A stretch of 64,000 nucleotides of DNA from Ochrobactrum teleogrylli (GCF_006376685.1 NZ_VEWL01000001.1:186001-250000); one strand, 5' to 3'. Counted from the stretch's first letter, positions 46,136-55,780 are shown. The notes: generated by a model from the letters alone, not told the origin. Program-made: numbers and translations.

Positions 46136-47140
46136 ATGAGACAGCCAAGTGTCGATGTCGTCATTCCGAATTACAATTACGGACGCTATCTCGGCATCTG
46201 TGTTCGCAGCGTGCTGTCGCAGGATATTGAAAACCTGCGGGTGCTGATCATCGATAACGCCTCTACCGATGACAGCGCCGATGTGGCGCGTGTGCTCGCT
46301 GCCGAAGATGCGCGGGTGGAACTGCTGCTGCGGCCAGTCAATAAGGGCCAGCATGCCTCGTTCAACGATGGTATCGACTGGGCCAGCGGCGACTATTTCG
46401 TTTTGTTGTGTTCCGACGACTTCATCGTTCCCGGCGCCCTTCGACGCGCATTGGCGATCATGGAAACCGATCCAACAATCGCATTCTCCTACGGGCGCGA
46501 CGTTGCGGTGAATGGCGACGCGCCGATTCCCCCCATCCCGCCCCAGCCGGATGATGTGCCCTGCCGCGTCGAGACAGGCACGGCTTTTATCGAGCGCTTT
46601 TGCCGGCTCGGCGTGTTCCAGTTGCCGGGTTCGGCGATGGTTGTCCGTACTGCGGCGCAAAAAGCTGCTGGTCATTATGATGAGGCGCTACCGCATAGCG
46701 ACGATTACCACATGTGGCTGCGGCTTGGGTTGCAGGGCAGGATTGCCGAACTGGACTGTGTTCAGGGCGGTACGCGCTCGCATGGGCAGAACCGTTCGCA
46801 GCAACTGCGCGACACCCATCTGCTGCATATTCAGCATACGGCGGATGCGGGCGAGTATTTCTTTGCCCGTGAGGGGCGTGTCTTGCCCGATTGCGATGCT
46901 TTGCATCGCATGGCGCGCCGGGGCATCGCGGAACGGGCCTATTGGTCAGCCATATCCCACCTGCTGCGTGGTGATCCGGCTTGGCGGCAGCTTCTGAAAT
47001 TCGCAGTGTCGCAGCGGACACAGACGGCTTTTATCCCGCCGGTCAATTATCTCCTGCACCGGCCCGATACGAAGCGGCGCTTGCGCAGCTACGTCGATAC
47101 GATGCTAGCTCGCCCTCTGGCGGCGACCGGGCGACAATAG
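46136..47140 (+). CDS. Glycosyltransferase family 2
   Basis: A 334-residue GT-A enzyme: VDVVIPNYNYGRYLGICVRS at the N terminus, VLIIDNASTDDSADVARV and LLCSDDFIVPGALR (D-D metal site), then HSDDYHMWLRLGLQG as the acceptor/catalytic region. AGGAG lies 7 bases before the ATG at 46136; another ATG at 46121 overlaps the flippase stop codon as ATGA. Its last 36 bases overlap the convergent pyruvyltransferase-family gene. Confidence 0.92.
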   Translation: MRQPSVDVVIPNYNYGRYLGICVRSVLSQDIENLRVLIIDNASTDDSADVARVLAAEDARVELLLRPVNKGQHASFNDGIDWASGDYFVLLCSDDFIVPGALRRALAIMETDPTIAFSYGRDVAVNGDAPIPPIPPQPDDVPCRVETGTAFIERFCRLGVFQLPGSAMVVRTAAQKAAGHYDEALPHSDDYHMWLRLGLQGRIAELDCVQGGTRSHGQNRSQQLRDTHLLHIQHTADAGEYFFAREGRVLPDCDALHRMARRGIAERAYWSAISHLLRGDPAWRQLLKFAVSQRTQTAFIPPVNYLLHRPDTKRRLRSYVDTMLARPLAATGRQ

Positions 47141-48334
47141 ACGAACGCTTTTCCGTTTCGTCAGCAGTTGTACGCGCAAGGTCTCTTCCTGCTGCGCGAG
47201 TTTCAGCCGATATTGGGCCACCCCGGCCTCAACACTTTCGGCCAGTTGTTGACGCCGGGCGAACATATCATCGATTTGCGCCAGAATGGTTTGCGGGTCG
47301 AACCGTTCGATATGATGGCCAAAGCCGTCAAGGCCGGTATCGTGCAGCAGCGCCTCGTTTTTCGCGGCATAGCCGAGCGAGATTGCAGGGCGTCCCATGG
47401 CAAGTGCGCAAACAATGTTGTGATAACGGCTGGCCACCACGATATCGGTTTGCGCGATCTGCTGCATTAGCTCGTGCAGAGACGCGACAGGCTCGATAAT
47501 AATCTTCGCGGCGTCCGGTGAATCGATCCGCGCCATCAGATCGCCGATGGCCTGAACGTCGCCCTTGTCGCCGGTGAGCAGCCGCACCTCGCGCCCGCTG
47601 GCCAGAAGTGCTTTCGCCAGTTCTGCGATTTTGCCGAGATAGGTATCATAAATATCCGAGGCGTTGGCCGCGCGCCTTTTCCAGCCGCGATAGGTCATCA
47701 CGCCAAGGCCCACGCGCCCGCCAACGTTGTCATGGGTTGCGTTGCTGGCCGGTGGCAGCGCGAAGGCAATATCTGCGCTCACCGTATCGCTGTGCGCATG
47801 AACCCCGAGCGATTTCATGAAATCGTGGGAGATTTCGTCGCGATAAGAGCGGAACACAGCGGAGAGCGCCGCCTTGCGGAAGAAAAAGCGGCTGACCGGA
47901 TGATCGGCAGGCCCGGCGCCAACGGACACGAAGGCAAGCTTGGCGCGGCCAAGGCGTGCCGCCAGACACCAGCGCAGGATGACGAACGGCCAGCCGAACG
48001 GACCTTCGTTGAAATCGTCGAGAATGCCCGTGCCGGGCACTATGATGATGTCGAGGCCGTGTGCGACGGAAATTGCGGTGAGAAATCCGGCGAGCCGTCG
48101 TGGCAGCTGAAGCAGCGCCTTGTCGAGCAGGCGAAAGAGGTCGCTTTCTAGCGCGGGGTTTCCCACCGGCACTGTCGCGACATTGTATTTTTCCGAGATG
48201 ATATCGGGGCGCGCGCAGATGCATAGCAGATCCGCATCGGGACAGTTGCGTTTCAGTAATTGCAGCATGGCTTCCAGAGAGCCGTCATTGCCTGCATTGC
48301 CGGAACCGAACTGTCCGAAAAGGCCTATTCTCAT
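47105..48334 (-). CDS. Polysaccharide pyruvyl transferase family protein
   Basis: A 409-residue protein of the CsaB/PssM-like pyruvyl transferase family, which adds ketal-linked pyruvate to sugars. Motifs: MRIGLFGQFGSGNAGNDGSL at the N terminus, IIIVPGTGILDDF, AKLAFVSVGAGPA, and near the C terminus VVASRYHNIVCALAMGRPAISLGY with the conserved R-x-H. GGAGACACCAGT precedes the ATG. It is transcribed alone, against its neighbours, and its 3' end overlaps the GT2 gene tail to tail. Confidence 0.9.
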   Translation of the reverse strand: MRIGLFGQFGSGNAGNDGSLEAMLQLLKRNCPDADLLCICARPDIISEKYNVATVPVGNPALESDLFRLLDKALLQLPRRLAGFLTAISVAHGLDIIIVPGTGILDDFNEGPFGWPFVILRWCLAARLGRAKLAFVSVGAGPADHPVSRFFFRKAALSAVFRSYRDEISHDFMKSLGVHAHSDTVSADIAFALPPASNATHDNVGGRVGLGVMTYRGWKRRAANASDIYDTYLGKIAELAKALLASGREVRLLTGDKGDVQAIGDLMARIDSPDAAKIIIEPVASLHELMQQIAQTDIVVASRYHNIVCALAMGRPAISLGYAAKNEALLHDTGLDGFGHHIERFDPQTILAQIDDMFARRQQLAESVEAGVAQYRLKLAQQEETLRVQLLTKRKSVRLLSPGRRQRAS

Positions 48335-48586
48335 ACTGGTGTCTCCAGAAGCGCCCCCGAAGCGCCTGTTGCACGGTACTCTGGGATCACCGCGCGGGAA
48401 AACTGGCAGAAGGGGGAAGCCCATCGTCTAATGTAGGATGGAGCATACCTCTCTTACCCCTCATGGCCAGAATGCGCCCGCCTGCAAATTCGATACACTG
48501 GCAGCGGTATATCAACTTGCCCCCTCGATATACCGGAACAAGGCTTCGAGGGACATCTTCCCTCGAAGTCTGGTTTCCGGGGTCCG
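48335..48586. other. Noncoding region between pyruvyltransferase gene and tandem repeat
   Basis: No gene is supported. It contains TTCGAGGGACATCTTCCCTCGAA (48545-48567), a hairpin with arms TTCGAGGGA / TCCCTCGAA. Short frames here have no ribosome binding site and run into the repeats. Confidence 0.45.
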
Positions 48587-48754
48587 AGCATTTCCAGCAA
48601 AAGTGCGAAGCGGTTTTGCGCGGGATAATGCGACGGAAAACCAGCATTTCCAGCAAAAGGGCGAAGCGGTTTTGCGTGGGATAATGCGACGGAAAACCAG
48701 CATTTCCAGCAAAAGAGCGAAGCGGTTTTGCGTTGGAAATGCGGACGAAAAGAC
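48587..48754. repeat. Three tandem 56-bp copies of the GCATTTCCAGCAAAAG repeat
   Basis: Units begin at 48587, 48643 and 48699, exactly 56 bases apart. Each reads AGCATTTCCAGCAAAAG, one to two variable bases, CGAAGCGGTTTTGCG, then (units 1-2) GGGATAATGCGACGGAAAACC. The third unit diverges in its last part. Single inverted copies end the repeats at 10648-10745 and 21143-21290. Confidence 0.92.
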
Positions 48755-48758
48755 ATTT

Positions 48759-48796
48759 AGAGCGGCACCCCTATTCAAGTGACATGGAGCCGCTCT
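48759..48796. repeat. Hairpin AGAGCGGC / GCCGCTCT next to the tandem array
   Basis: An 8-bp perfect stem (48759-48766 with 48789-48796) matches the AGAGCGG hairpin end of the dispersed repeat at 21143. It lies 16 bases before the start codon of the next glycosyltransferase gene, so it belongs to its leader. Confidence 0.75.
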
Positions 48797-48812
48797 AAAG
48801 GGGGTGTTTACG

Positions 48813-50045
48813 ATGAAATGTGCCTACTTCGTGCGCCCGCACATAGGCGGGACCTATTCGGTTTTCACGCGGATGCGTGCGTCACTGGCGCGCTCGGACA
48901 TTGAACTGCGCTGGCTTGCAACGGGGGCTGCGGGCGATACCGTCAGCGTGCCGGAAGGGCAGGGGCTGGAGGATGCCGAGCGGCAGGGCGACGCCATTGA
49001 CCGGATGGGTGTTCTCGATGAAGAAACCCGCGCAAAGCGCATTGTGGATTTTCTGCGCGATAATCGGTTCGATGCTGTCTTCGTCAATGTGCTGTCGCAG
49101 CGTTTCGAAACCAATCTCGTCCGCTATCTGCCTGCCGATATTCTGCGCATCATGATCGTCCACAGCATCACGCCCGGCACTTACGAGGCGGCACGCGCAA
49201 TCCGCGATCATGTTCATGCGACGGTCGGCGTCTCCAACCGCTGCCGCGACGATCTTGTTCGCGGCTACGGTTTCGATGCGTCGCGAACGCTGGTGATTCC
49301 GAACGGGTTGAGCCGCGATCCGCATATCGGGCCCGCCCCATCGCGTAATGCAGATGGAAAGCCGATCCGGCTTTTGCATCTGGGTCGTATAGACGACAGT
49401 TCGAAGGGTGTGTTCTGGCTGCCGGGCATTTTGCGGCGGCTCAGCTGCGATTATCATCTGACGATTGCAGGCGATGGGCCGGACCTCGAAGCGCTGCGCC
49501 ACAAGCTGGAACCATTCGGCGACAAGGTCAGCTTTACCGGATGGGTCGCGCCTTCCGATGTGTCATGGCTGGTCAGTCAGCACGATGCGCTGGTCATGCC
49601 CTCCCGCTATGAGGGGTGCCCGATGACGCTTATGGAAGCGATGAGCCAGGGGTGTCCGGCCATCGTATCGCGCATTGCAGGTGTGACGGATATGATCGTG
49701 ACCGATGGCGAAGACGGGATGCTCTTCCCGATTGGCGATTGCGGGCGGGCGGCGGCACAGATTGACCGGCTTGCCGGTGATCCGCAATTGCGCAACCGCA
49801 TGGCGGAAGCGGCAGTGCAGAAAGTCACTTCGACTTTCGACAGCGATATTGTTGGGGGCGCTTACGTCAATCTGCTGCAAAAGCTGCACCGGGACCGTCC
49901 GGAAATCGCGCCGCCACTCGCCTTGTCGCAATGGTCTATGCCGAATGCGCTGCACAAGAATTTGCGCAGCCGCCTGCCGCAGCCGGTCAAGAACTGGCTG
50001 CGCCGGATAAGGGAACGAATGTATGCGGGATGGTCCGCAGCCTGA
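48813..50045 (+). CDS. Glycosyltransferase family 4
   Basis: A 410-residue GT-B enzyme. The N terminus is MKCAYFVRPHIGGTYSVFTRM. The donor domain has IRLLHLGRIDDSSKGVFWL, LTIAGDGPDLEALRHKLE, VMPSRYEGCPMTLMEAMSQGCPAIVS (E-x7-E) and a basic C-terminal helix (NWLRRIRERMYAG) that may bind the membrane. GGGGG lies 8 bases before the ATG at 48813. It heads the long plus-strand block ending at 55250. Confidence 0.92.
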   Translation: MKCAYFVRPHIGGTYSVFTRMRASLARSDIELRWLATGAAGDTVSVPEGQGLEDAERQGDAIDRMGVLDEETRAKRIVDFLRDNRFDAVFVNVLSQRFETNLVRYLPADILRIMIVHSITPGTYEAARAIRDHVHATVGVSNRCRDDLVRGYGFDASRTLVIPNGLSRDPHIGPAPSRNADGKPIRLLHLGRIDDSSKGVFWLPGILRRLSCDYHLTIAGDGPDLEALRHKLEPFGDKVSFTGWVAPSDVSWLVSQHDALVMPSRYEGCPMTLMEAMSQGCPAIVSRIAGVTDMIVTDGEDGMLFPIGDCGRAAAQIDRLAGDPQLRNRMAEAAVQKVTSTFDSDIVGGAYVNLLQKLHRDRPEIAPPLALSQWSMPNALHKNLRSRLPQPVKNWLRRIRERMYAGWSAA

Positions 50046-50075
50046 CCGGCTGCCGAGCAATCGAAGGTATTCGCC

Positions 50076-51434
50076 ATGAATCTGTTCACATCGCAGTTTC
50101 GCAATTCTCAATTGCTGGGTAGCAAAGCCCATGCGCTTATACCCGGCGGCTGCCACACCTATGCCAAGGGCGACGACCAGTATCCGGTCCTCGCCCCGGG
50201 TTTTATCCAACGCGGTTGCGGCTCGCATGTCTTCGATGTCGATGGCAATGAATATATCGAATATGGCATGGGCAACCGGGCCGTGGGGCTGGGTCACGCC
50301 TATCCGCCGGTCTTGAAGGCCGTGCGCGATGCGCTGGAGGATGGGTGCAATTTCACCCGCCCGAGCGCGATGGAAGTGGATTGCGCGGAGCGTTTTCTCG
50401 AACTGATCGACACTGCCGAAATGGTCAAGTTCTGCAAGGATGGTTCGGACGCCACATCCGGCGCAATGCGTCTGGCACGCGCCTATACCGGACGTGACAT
50501 GATCGCCTGCTGCGGGGATCATCCGTTCTTCTCCACTGACGACTGGTTTATCGGAACGACGAAGATGAATGCGGGCATTCCGGCGTCAGTCTCGGCCCTG
50601 ACGGCGACCTTCCGCTACAACGATCTCGCCAGCGTAAAGGCTCTGTTTGAGGATTATCCGGGGCGTATTGCGGCCATCATTCTGGAGCCTGCGCGTGCCG
50701 ATGATCCAAAGGACAATTTTCTGCATGAGGCAATGCGCATTGCCCATGAAAATGGTGCGCTGTTCGTGCTCGATGAAATGATCACCGGCTTCCGCTGGCA
50801 CCGGCAGGGCGCGCAGAAACTTTATGACATTGTTCCGGACCTTTCCTGTTTTGGTAAGGCACTCGGCAATGGTTTCGCCATTTCGGCGCTTGCGGGCAAG
50901 GCGGAATATATGCAGCTTGGCGGTCTCAGTCAGACCGAGTTTCCGCGTGTGTTCCTGCTGTCGACCACGCATGGCGCCGAAACGCACGCTATGGCCGCCG
51001 CCATGGCGACCATGGCCGTTTATCGCGATGAACCGGTTATCGAGCACCTGTATGAACAGGGTTCCAAGCTCGCGAATGGAATGAACGAGGCGATCACCCG
51101 TCATGGCTTGAGCAACTATGTCAGCACCGTTGGACGCGCCAGCTGTCTTGCCTATGCAACGCTTGACGAAAACGGCGCGCCGTCGCAGGCGTTCCGCTCG
51201 CTGTTTCTTCAGGAGACCATCCGGCGCGGCGTCCTGATGCCTTCGCTCGTGGTCAGCTATACGCATAGCGATGATGATATAGCGAAGACGGTCGACGCGA
51301 TTGACGGCGCTCTTGCTATCTATGCGCGGGCGCTGAATGACGGTGTCGAGACCTATCTGACAGGACGTCCATCGCAGGTGGTCTATCGCCGCTTCAATGA
51401 AAACGTGAATGCATGTCCGCCCGCGACGCTATGA
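50076..51434 (+). CDS. Class III PLP aminotransferase (glutamate-1-semialdehyde aminomutase-like)
   Basis: A 452-residue fold-type I PLP enzyme. GFIQRGCGSHVFDVDGNEYI, FCKDGSDATSGAMRLARAYTG, FVLDEMITGFRWH (PLP-contacting Asp) and SCFGKALGNGFAISALAGK (Schiff-base Lys) are the family motifs. A true HemL is unlikely in this setting. It more probably transaminates a keto sugar or an attached acyl group of the polysaccharide. It starts 30 bases after the glycosyltransferase gene and its end overlaps the next gene by 22 bases. Confidence 0.88.
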   Translation: MNLFTSQFRNSQLLGSKAHALIPGGCHTYAKGDDQYPVLAPGFIQRGCGSHVFDVDGNEYIEYGMGNRAVGLGHAYPPVLKAVRDALEDGCNFTRPSAMEVDCAERFLELIDTAEMVKFCKDGSDATSGAMRLARAYTGRDMIACCGDHPFFSTDDWFIGTTKMNAGIPASVSALTATFRYNDLASVKALFEDYPGRIAAIILEPARADDPKDNFLHEAMRIAHENGALFVLDEMITGFRWHRQGAQKLYDIVPDLSCFGKALGNGFAISALAGKAEYMQLGGLSQTEFPRVFLLSTTHGAETHAMAAAMATMAVYRDEPVIEHLYEQGSKLANGMNEAITRHGLSNYVSTVGRASCLAYATLDENGAPSQAFRSLFLQETIRRGVLMPSLVVSYTHSDDDIAKTVDAIDGALAIYARALNDGVETYLTGRPSQVVYRRFNENVNACPPATL

Positions 51435-52750
51435 GAGGGATGCTGGCAGGTCTGCTCGCATTTGTGATGCTGAATGGTCCGGCCCAAGCCGCACCCGAGG
51501 TCAAGCTGCCGATCCATGTCAGCGAAAACCACCGCTATTTCGAAGATGCATCCGGCAAGCCATTTCTCATGCAGGGAGACACTGCATGGTCATTGATCGT
51601 TCAACTCAAACGCGATGATGTTGATCTCTACCTGAAAGACCGTCGCAAACGCGGCTTCAATACCCTGTTGGTTAACCTTCTGGAGCATCAGTTTTCTAGC
51701 AATCCGCCTGCCAATGCCTATGGCGACAAGCCGTTTAAAGATGCAGCTTTTGGCGCGATCAATCCGCGCTACTTCGACCATGCCGCATGGGTCATCGAGC
51801 GGGCGCAGACGCTTGGTTTTGTGGTTCTGCTGGCCCCGGCCTATCTTGGCGCCAATGGCGGCGGGCAGGGCTGGTATCTGGAAATCGAAGCCGCAGGGCC
51901 GCAACGGATGCGCGCCTATGGCGAGGCGGTGGCGCGCCGCTTCGCCAAATATACCAATATTATCTGGGTGTTGGGCGGCGATTTTGATGCGCCGGATAAA
52001 AGGCTGGTGTCCAGCCTGGCCGACGGCATCGCGGCCGTTTTGCCGAATGCCCTGCAAACCGTTCATACGCGCCGCAACACCAACACCGCCGAAATCTGGT
52101 CCGACGCCAAATGGCTTTCTATCGACACCGTCTATGACTATGACGATGTTCATAGTTCCGTGCTTGCGCAGACCAAAGCCAACCGAATGCCGGTCATTCT
52201 GGTTGAGACGCTCTACGAGAATGAGCATGGAACGACTGCGCAAATGATACGCCGGAATGCTTATGGCGCGCTGCTGGCTGGAGCGGTCGGGCAGTTCTTC
52301 GGCAATAGTCCGATCTGGCATTTTGGCGGGCCGGGCGTGTTCGACTCCGATCGGGACTGGCGGCAAGAGCTGAACAGTCCGGGTGCGCGGTCGATGACGG
52401 TTCTGCGAAAGCTGTTTGCGGTGCTGCCCTGGACCGAACTCCAGCCCGACCGCAACGGCCTGATTACCGATGCGCGCAACCTTTATGCTGCATCGTTTTC
52501 CGGCGGGACTGGAGCGGTGATCTACGGCGAAGGGGGCAGCTTTTCCGTCCGTAAGGCCGCAGTGAAAACTGGCGATGATGTCGTCTGGATCGACCCATCT
52601 TCCGGGGTAGGGATACAAGCGGCCACGCCGCAGGAAGATGGCCAGACGCTGACCTTTCGCACCCCATCAGAAAAGAATGCGGGCGGGGACGGAGACTGGA
52701 TATTGCTGATCGGTAAGCCGGGCCGATTTGCGCTTAACCGAAAGGGGTAA
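51413..52750 (+). CDS. Secreted DUF4038 (apiosidase-like fold) glycoside hydrolase candidate
   Basis: A 445-residue exported protein. The signal peptide is about 8-26 (GMLAGLLAFVMLNGPAQA). The DUF4038 TIM-barrel domain (about 35-345) has GKPFLMQGDTAWSLIVQL, RGFNTLLVNLLEHQF, IIWVLGGDFDAPD and MPVILVETLYENEHG, with acidic residues at barrel strands that could be catalytic. A C-terminal beta domain (about 350-440) resembles the putative collagen-binding domain often attached to DUF4038. The first ATG overlaps the aminotransferase gene by 22 bases; the ATG at 51431 makes an ATGA junction and is an alternative. It may trim or release the polymer. Confidence 0.85.
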   Translation: MSARDAMRGMLAGLLAFVMLNGPAQAAPEVKLPIHVSENHRYFEDASGKPFLMQGDTAWSLIVQLKRDDVDLYLKDRRKRGFNTLLVNLLEHQFSSNPPANAYGDKPFKDAAFGAINPRYFDHAAWVIERAQTLGFVVLLAPAYLGANGGGQGWYLEIEAAGPQRMRAYGEAVARRFAKYTNIIWVLGGDFDAPDKRLVSSLADGIAAVLPNALQTVHTRRNTNTAEIWSDAKWLSIDTVYDYDDVHSSVLAQTKANRMPVILVETLYENEHGTTAQMIRRNAYGALLAGAVGQFFGNSPIWHFGGPGVFDSDRDWRQELNSPGARSMTVLRKLFAVLPWTELQPDRNGLITDARNLYAASFSGGTGAVIYGEGGSFSVRKAAVKTGDDVVWIDPSSGVGIQAATPQEDGQTLTFRTPSEKNAGGDGDWILLIGKPGRFALNRKG

Positions 52751-52872
52751 GCGCTACGCCCTTCCGCTGCCGTGCACCCCGCTTGTCTTTAACCGGATAT
52801 GCCTTCGGTCAAATCGCTACCCCCACTGCTGCGTGATTAACTTGGATTATTGGGGATGCAGAGGAAACGACT

Positions 52873-53934
52873 ATGAAAGTGCTGGTTACCGGAAGTCAGG
52901 GTTACATCGGATCGGTCATGGTGCCGATCCTCGTTCATGCGGGCCATGAGGTGTCGGGCTACGATATCGGTCTTTACGAACATTGCCTGTTCGAAGAAGG
53001 TGGTGCGGTTGTTCCTGTACCAACGCTGCGCAAGGACGTTCGCGATGTGTCGCCGCGTGATCTGGAAGGTTTCGATGCAGTCATTCATCTGGCCGCGCTG
53101 TCGAACGATCCGCTGGGCAACCTCAATGAAGAACTGACTTATGACATCAACCACCGCGCCAGCGTGGCAATGGCGAAAGCCGCCAAGCGTGCGGGCGTGG
53201 GGCGTTTTCTCTTTGCCTCGTCATGCAGCAATTATGGCATCAGCGATGCCGATCTGATCGACGAAACCGGCGAGTTGAAGCCGGTGACGGCCTATGGCCG
53301 CTCGAAAGTGCGCGCCGAGCAGGAAATCCGTGAGCTGGCCGATGCGAATTTCTGCCCGGTTTATCTGCGACCCGCAACGGCCTATGGCGTGTCGCCTTTC
53401 CTGCGCTTCGATATCGTGTTGAACAATCTTGTCGCCTGGGCCGTGACCAAGGGGCTGATCTATCTGAAATCAGATGGCACGCCATGGCGGCCTATCGTGC
53501 ATATTCGCGATATTTCCCGAGCCTTCATGGCGGCCATGGAAGCGCCGCGCGAAAAGGTCTTCAATGAAGCCTTCAATGTCGGCTCCACCGAACACAATTA
53601 CCGTATTCGTGACATTGCGGGCATTGTCGCCGAGACGGTGCCCGATTGCCGGATCGAATTTGCCGAAGATGCCGGCCCGGATACACGGTCCTACCGTGTC
53701 AGCTTCGAGAAGCTGGCGCGGGTTCTGCCCAACGCAAAGCCGCAATGGGATGCGGCGGCGGGTGCGGAAGAGCTTCTGGCAGCCTATAGCCGCTCGACCC
53801 TGACGCTTGAAGAATTCGAAGGGCCTCGGTTCCAGCGCATCGCCCATATTCGCAAGCTTCTGGAGGAAGGTGTTCTCGACAGCGATCTGCGGCGCGTGGA
53901 GCTTATGCAGCCGCCGCTCAGAGCGATCGCATGA
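52873..53934 (+). CDS. NAD-dependent epimerase/dehydratase (extended SDR)
   Basis: A 353-residue nucleotide-sugar SDR. The Rossmann motif is [18 protein letters not shown] (about 3-20), followed by [13 protein letters not shown]. The active site shows FASSCSNYG (Ser) and [14 protein letters not shown] (Tyr-x3-Lys). [20 protein letters not shown] is the usual downstream motif. It is not a clear 4,6-dehydratase. GAGGAAACGACT precedes the ATG. Its stop codon overlaps the next start (ATGA). Confidence 0.9.
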   Translation: MKVLVTGSQGYIGSVMVPILVHAGHEVSGYDIGLYEHCLFEEGGAVVPVPTLRKDVRDVSPRDLEGFDAVIHLAALSNDPLGNLNEELTYDINHRASVAMAKAAKRAGVGRFLFASSCSNYGISDADLIDETGELKPVTAYGRSKVRAEQEIRELADANFCPVYLRPATAYGVSPFLRFDIVLNNLVAWAVTKGLIYLKSDGTPWRPIVHIRDISRAFMAAMEAPREKVFNEAFNVGSTEHNYRIRDIAGIVAETVPDCRIEFAEDAGPDTRSYRVSFEKLARVLPNAKPQWDAAAGAEELLAAYSRSTLTLEEFEGPRFQRIAHIRKLLEEGVLDSDLRRVELMQPPLRAIA

Positions 53935-55250
53935 TGGATGCGCGGCCAGCAATCACGGACATGCACCGGTCTCCAGACGGGCAGGCGATCTATGATCTGG
54001 CCGCGCAGCTTTATCCTATCTGCCGCAGTCTGACGGGTGAGGGCGTGCGGGACACGCTCGCCATTATTGGCAGGCATTTGCCGCTGGAGATTCACGAGGT
54101 GCCGACCGGCACCCCGCTTTTCGACTGGAAAGCGCCGCAGGAATGGGTGATCCGCGAAGCCTATATTGCGAACAGAAACGGCCAGCGGATTGTCGATTTT
54201 GCGCGGCACAATCTGCATGTGGTGAACTTCAGTATTCCTGTACGAACAAGGCTTTCGCTCGAAGCCTTGAGAGGCCACATTCACACGCTGCCCGATCAGC
54301 CGGACCTCATTCCCTACCGTACCTGTTATCATGCGGAGGACTGGGGTTTCTGCATGGCGCATAGCGACTTTCTGGCAATGGCCGAGGGAGACTATGACGT
54401 GGTTATCGATGCCGAGCGGCGCGATGGTGCGCTCGTCTTCGGGGAGTTCACGCATCGCGGAACAACGGACGAGACGTTTCTGATCTCCGCGCATCTTTGT
54501 CACCCATCGCTTGCCAATGACAATTGCTCAGGTCTGGCATTGCTGACGCTTCTGGGGACGGCGCTTAAAGCGCGCTCCACGCGGCTGACTTATCGCTTCC
54601 TGTTCGGCCCGGCGACATTCGGCGCGCTTGCCTGGCTGCGCCAGAACGAGCCGCATCTGGACCGCGTCAGCCACGGCCTTGTTCTGTCCTGCGTTGGCGA
54701 TGATGGCGGGCCGAATTACAAGCGCAGCCGTCGCGGCAACACGGCGATCGACCGGATCATGGGGCAGGTGCTCGCACAGTCCGGTCTGGCCGGGGCGACG
54801 ATGCATGATTTCTGGCCCTATGGATATGATGAAAGGCAGTTCTGCTCGCCGGGATTCAACCTGCCGGTCGGCATGTTCCAGCGCAGCCTTTATGGCACTT
54901 TCCCGGAATATCATACCTCTGCGGATAATCTGGATTTCATCAAGCCGGAATGTCTTGAGCAATCCTTCAATCTCATCATGCAGGCCATTGATATAGCGGA
55001 GCGAAACTGGATTCCGCTCAACACCTCGCCCAAGGGCGAGCCGCAACTGGGTCGCCGTGGGCTGTACGGCAAGACCGGCGGTGACAGCCGTGCCGCGCAG
55101 GAAGCGATGGCCATGCTCTGGGTTCTTAATCTGGCCGACGGCGGCGCGTCACTTCTCGACATGGCCGAGCGGTCGAAATTGCCTTTCGCAACGCTCGCCG
55201 GGGCTGCGGAGAGATTGCGCGATGCCGGATTGCTGATCGAGTTGAAGTAA
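53931..55250 (+). CDS. DUF4910 aminopeptidase-like protein
   Basis: A 439-residue protein of the DUF4910/DUF2172 family, which has an M28-like zinc-peptidase fold and a C-terminal winged-helix-like part. Possible metal-site segments: [17 protein letters not shown] (about 185-201), [13 protein letters not shown] and [13 protein letters not shown], giving His, Asp, Glu and His ligands. Such genes recur inside sugar-nucleotide clusters, so a small-molecule hydrolase or deacylase role is likelier than protein digestion. It is translationally coupled to the SDR gene by an ATGA overlap. Confidence 0.88.
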   Translation: MMDARPAITDMHRSPDGQAIYDLAAQLYPICRSLTGEGVRDTLAIIGRHLPLEIHEVPTGTPLFDWKAPQEWVIREAYIANRNGQRIVDFARHNLHVVNFSIPVRTRLSLEALRGHIHTLPDQPDLIPYRTCYHAEDWGFCMAHSDFLAMAEGDYDVVIDAERRDGALVFGEFTHRGTTDETFLISAHLCHPSLANDNCSGLALLTLLGTALKARSTRLTYRFLFGPATFGALAWLRQNEPHLDRVSHGLVLSCVGDDGGPNYKRSRRGNTAIDRIMGQVLAQSGLAGATMHDFWPYGYDERQFCSPGFNLPVGMFQRSLYGTFPEYHTSADNLDFIKPECLEQSFNLIMQAIDIAERNWIPLNTSPKGEPQLGRRGLYGKTGGDSRAAQEAMAMLWVLNLADGGASLLDMAERSKLPFATLAGAAERLRDAGLLIELK

Positions 55251-55255
55251 TGGGC

Positions 55256-55780
55256 CTAAAGTAAAGGCCAGGAGCGGTCCTTGTCCGAAATCACGCTGGG
55301 CTGGTTCGGCCATGGTATGCCGAGCGCCGGATCATCATAGCGCAGGCCCGTTGCATGATCCGGCGTGTAGGGATGTGAGATCATGTAGCGAATGAGGACA
55401 TTATCGGTAAGCGCCTGAAATCCATGGGCGCAGCCTTCCGGTATATAAAGCTGCATGCCATTTTCCGCCGAAAGCTCCAGACCAACCCAGCGCATATAGG
55501 TGGGCGATTTGGGCCGTATATCGACCAGCACATCCCAGACCGTGCCTTGCAGGCAGGTGACGAGTTTCGTCTCCGAATGCGGGTCATGCTGGTAGTGCAA
55601 GCCGCGCAGCGTGCCTTTCTCACGCGAGAAGGAAAGGCTGTGTTGCGGATAGTGCGTTTCCATCTGCCGTTCGGCAAAAGCTGTTTCGGAATAAACCCGC
55701 GCAAACCAGCCACGCTCGTCCTCCATCCGTTCCGGCTCGATAGACCATGCGCCATCAATGTTCAGAGAAGTAAACCGCAT
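55256..55780 (-). CDS. RmlC-like nucleotide-sugar 3,5-epimerase
   Basis: A 174-residue cupin of the dTDP-4-dehydrorhamnose 3,5-epimerase family. Motifs: SIEPERMEDERGWFARVY, TLRGLHYQHDPHSETKLV (catalytic His) and LYIPEGCAHGFQAL. It acts on 4-keto-6-deoxy sugars. No rmlA, rmlB or rmlD lies in the window, so its substrate probably comes from this cassette rather than from dTDP-rhamnose synthesis. It is convergent with the DUF4910 gene (5-bp gap) and divergent from the methyltransferase gene. Confidence 0.9.
   Translation of the reverse strand: MRFTSLNIDGAWSIEPERMEDERGWFARVYSETAFAERQMETHYPQHSLSFSREKGTLRGLHYQHDPHSETKLVTCLQGTVWDVLVDIRPKSPTYMRWVGLELSAENGMQLYIPEGCAHGFQALTDNVLIRYMISHPYTPDHATGLRYDDPALGIPWPNQPSVISDKDRSWPLL

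Noticed and set aside
48587-48754. Possible CRISPR array (three evenly spaced repeats)
   Set aside because: The whole 56-base unit repeats without unique spacers, and no cas gene is in the window.
48438-48782. Several 70-115 residue ORFs on both strands
   Set aside because: They are translations of the tandem repeats, with internal sequence repetition and no ribosome binding sites.
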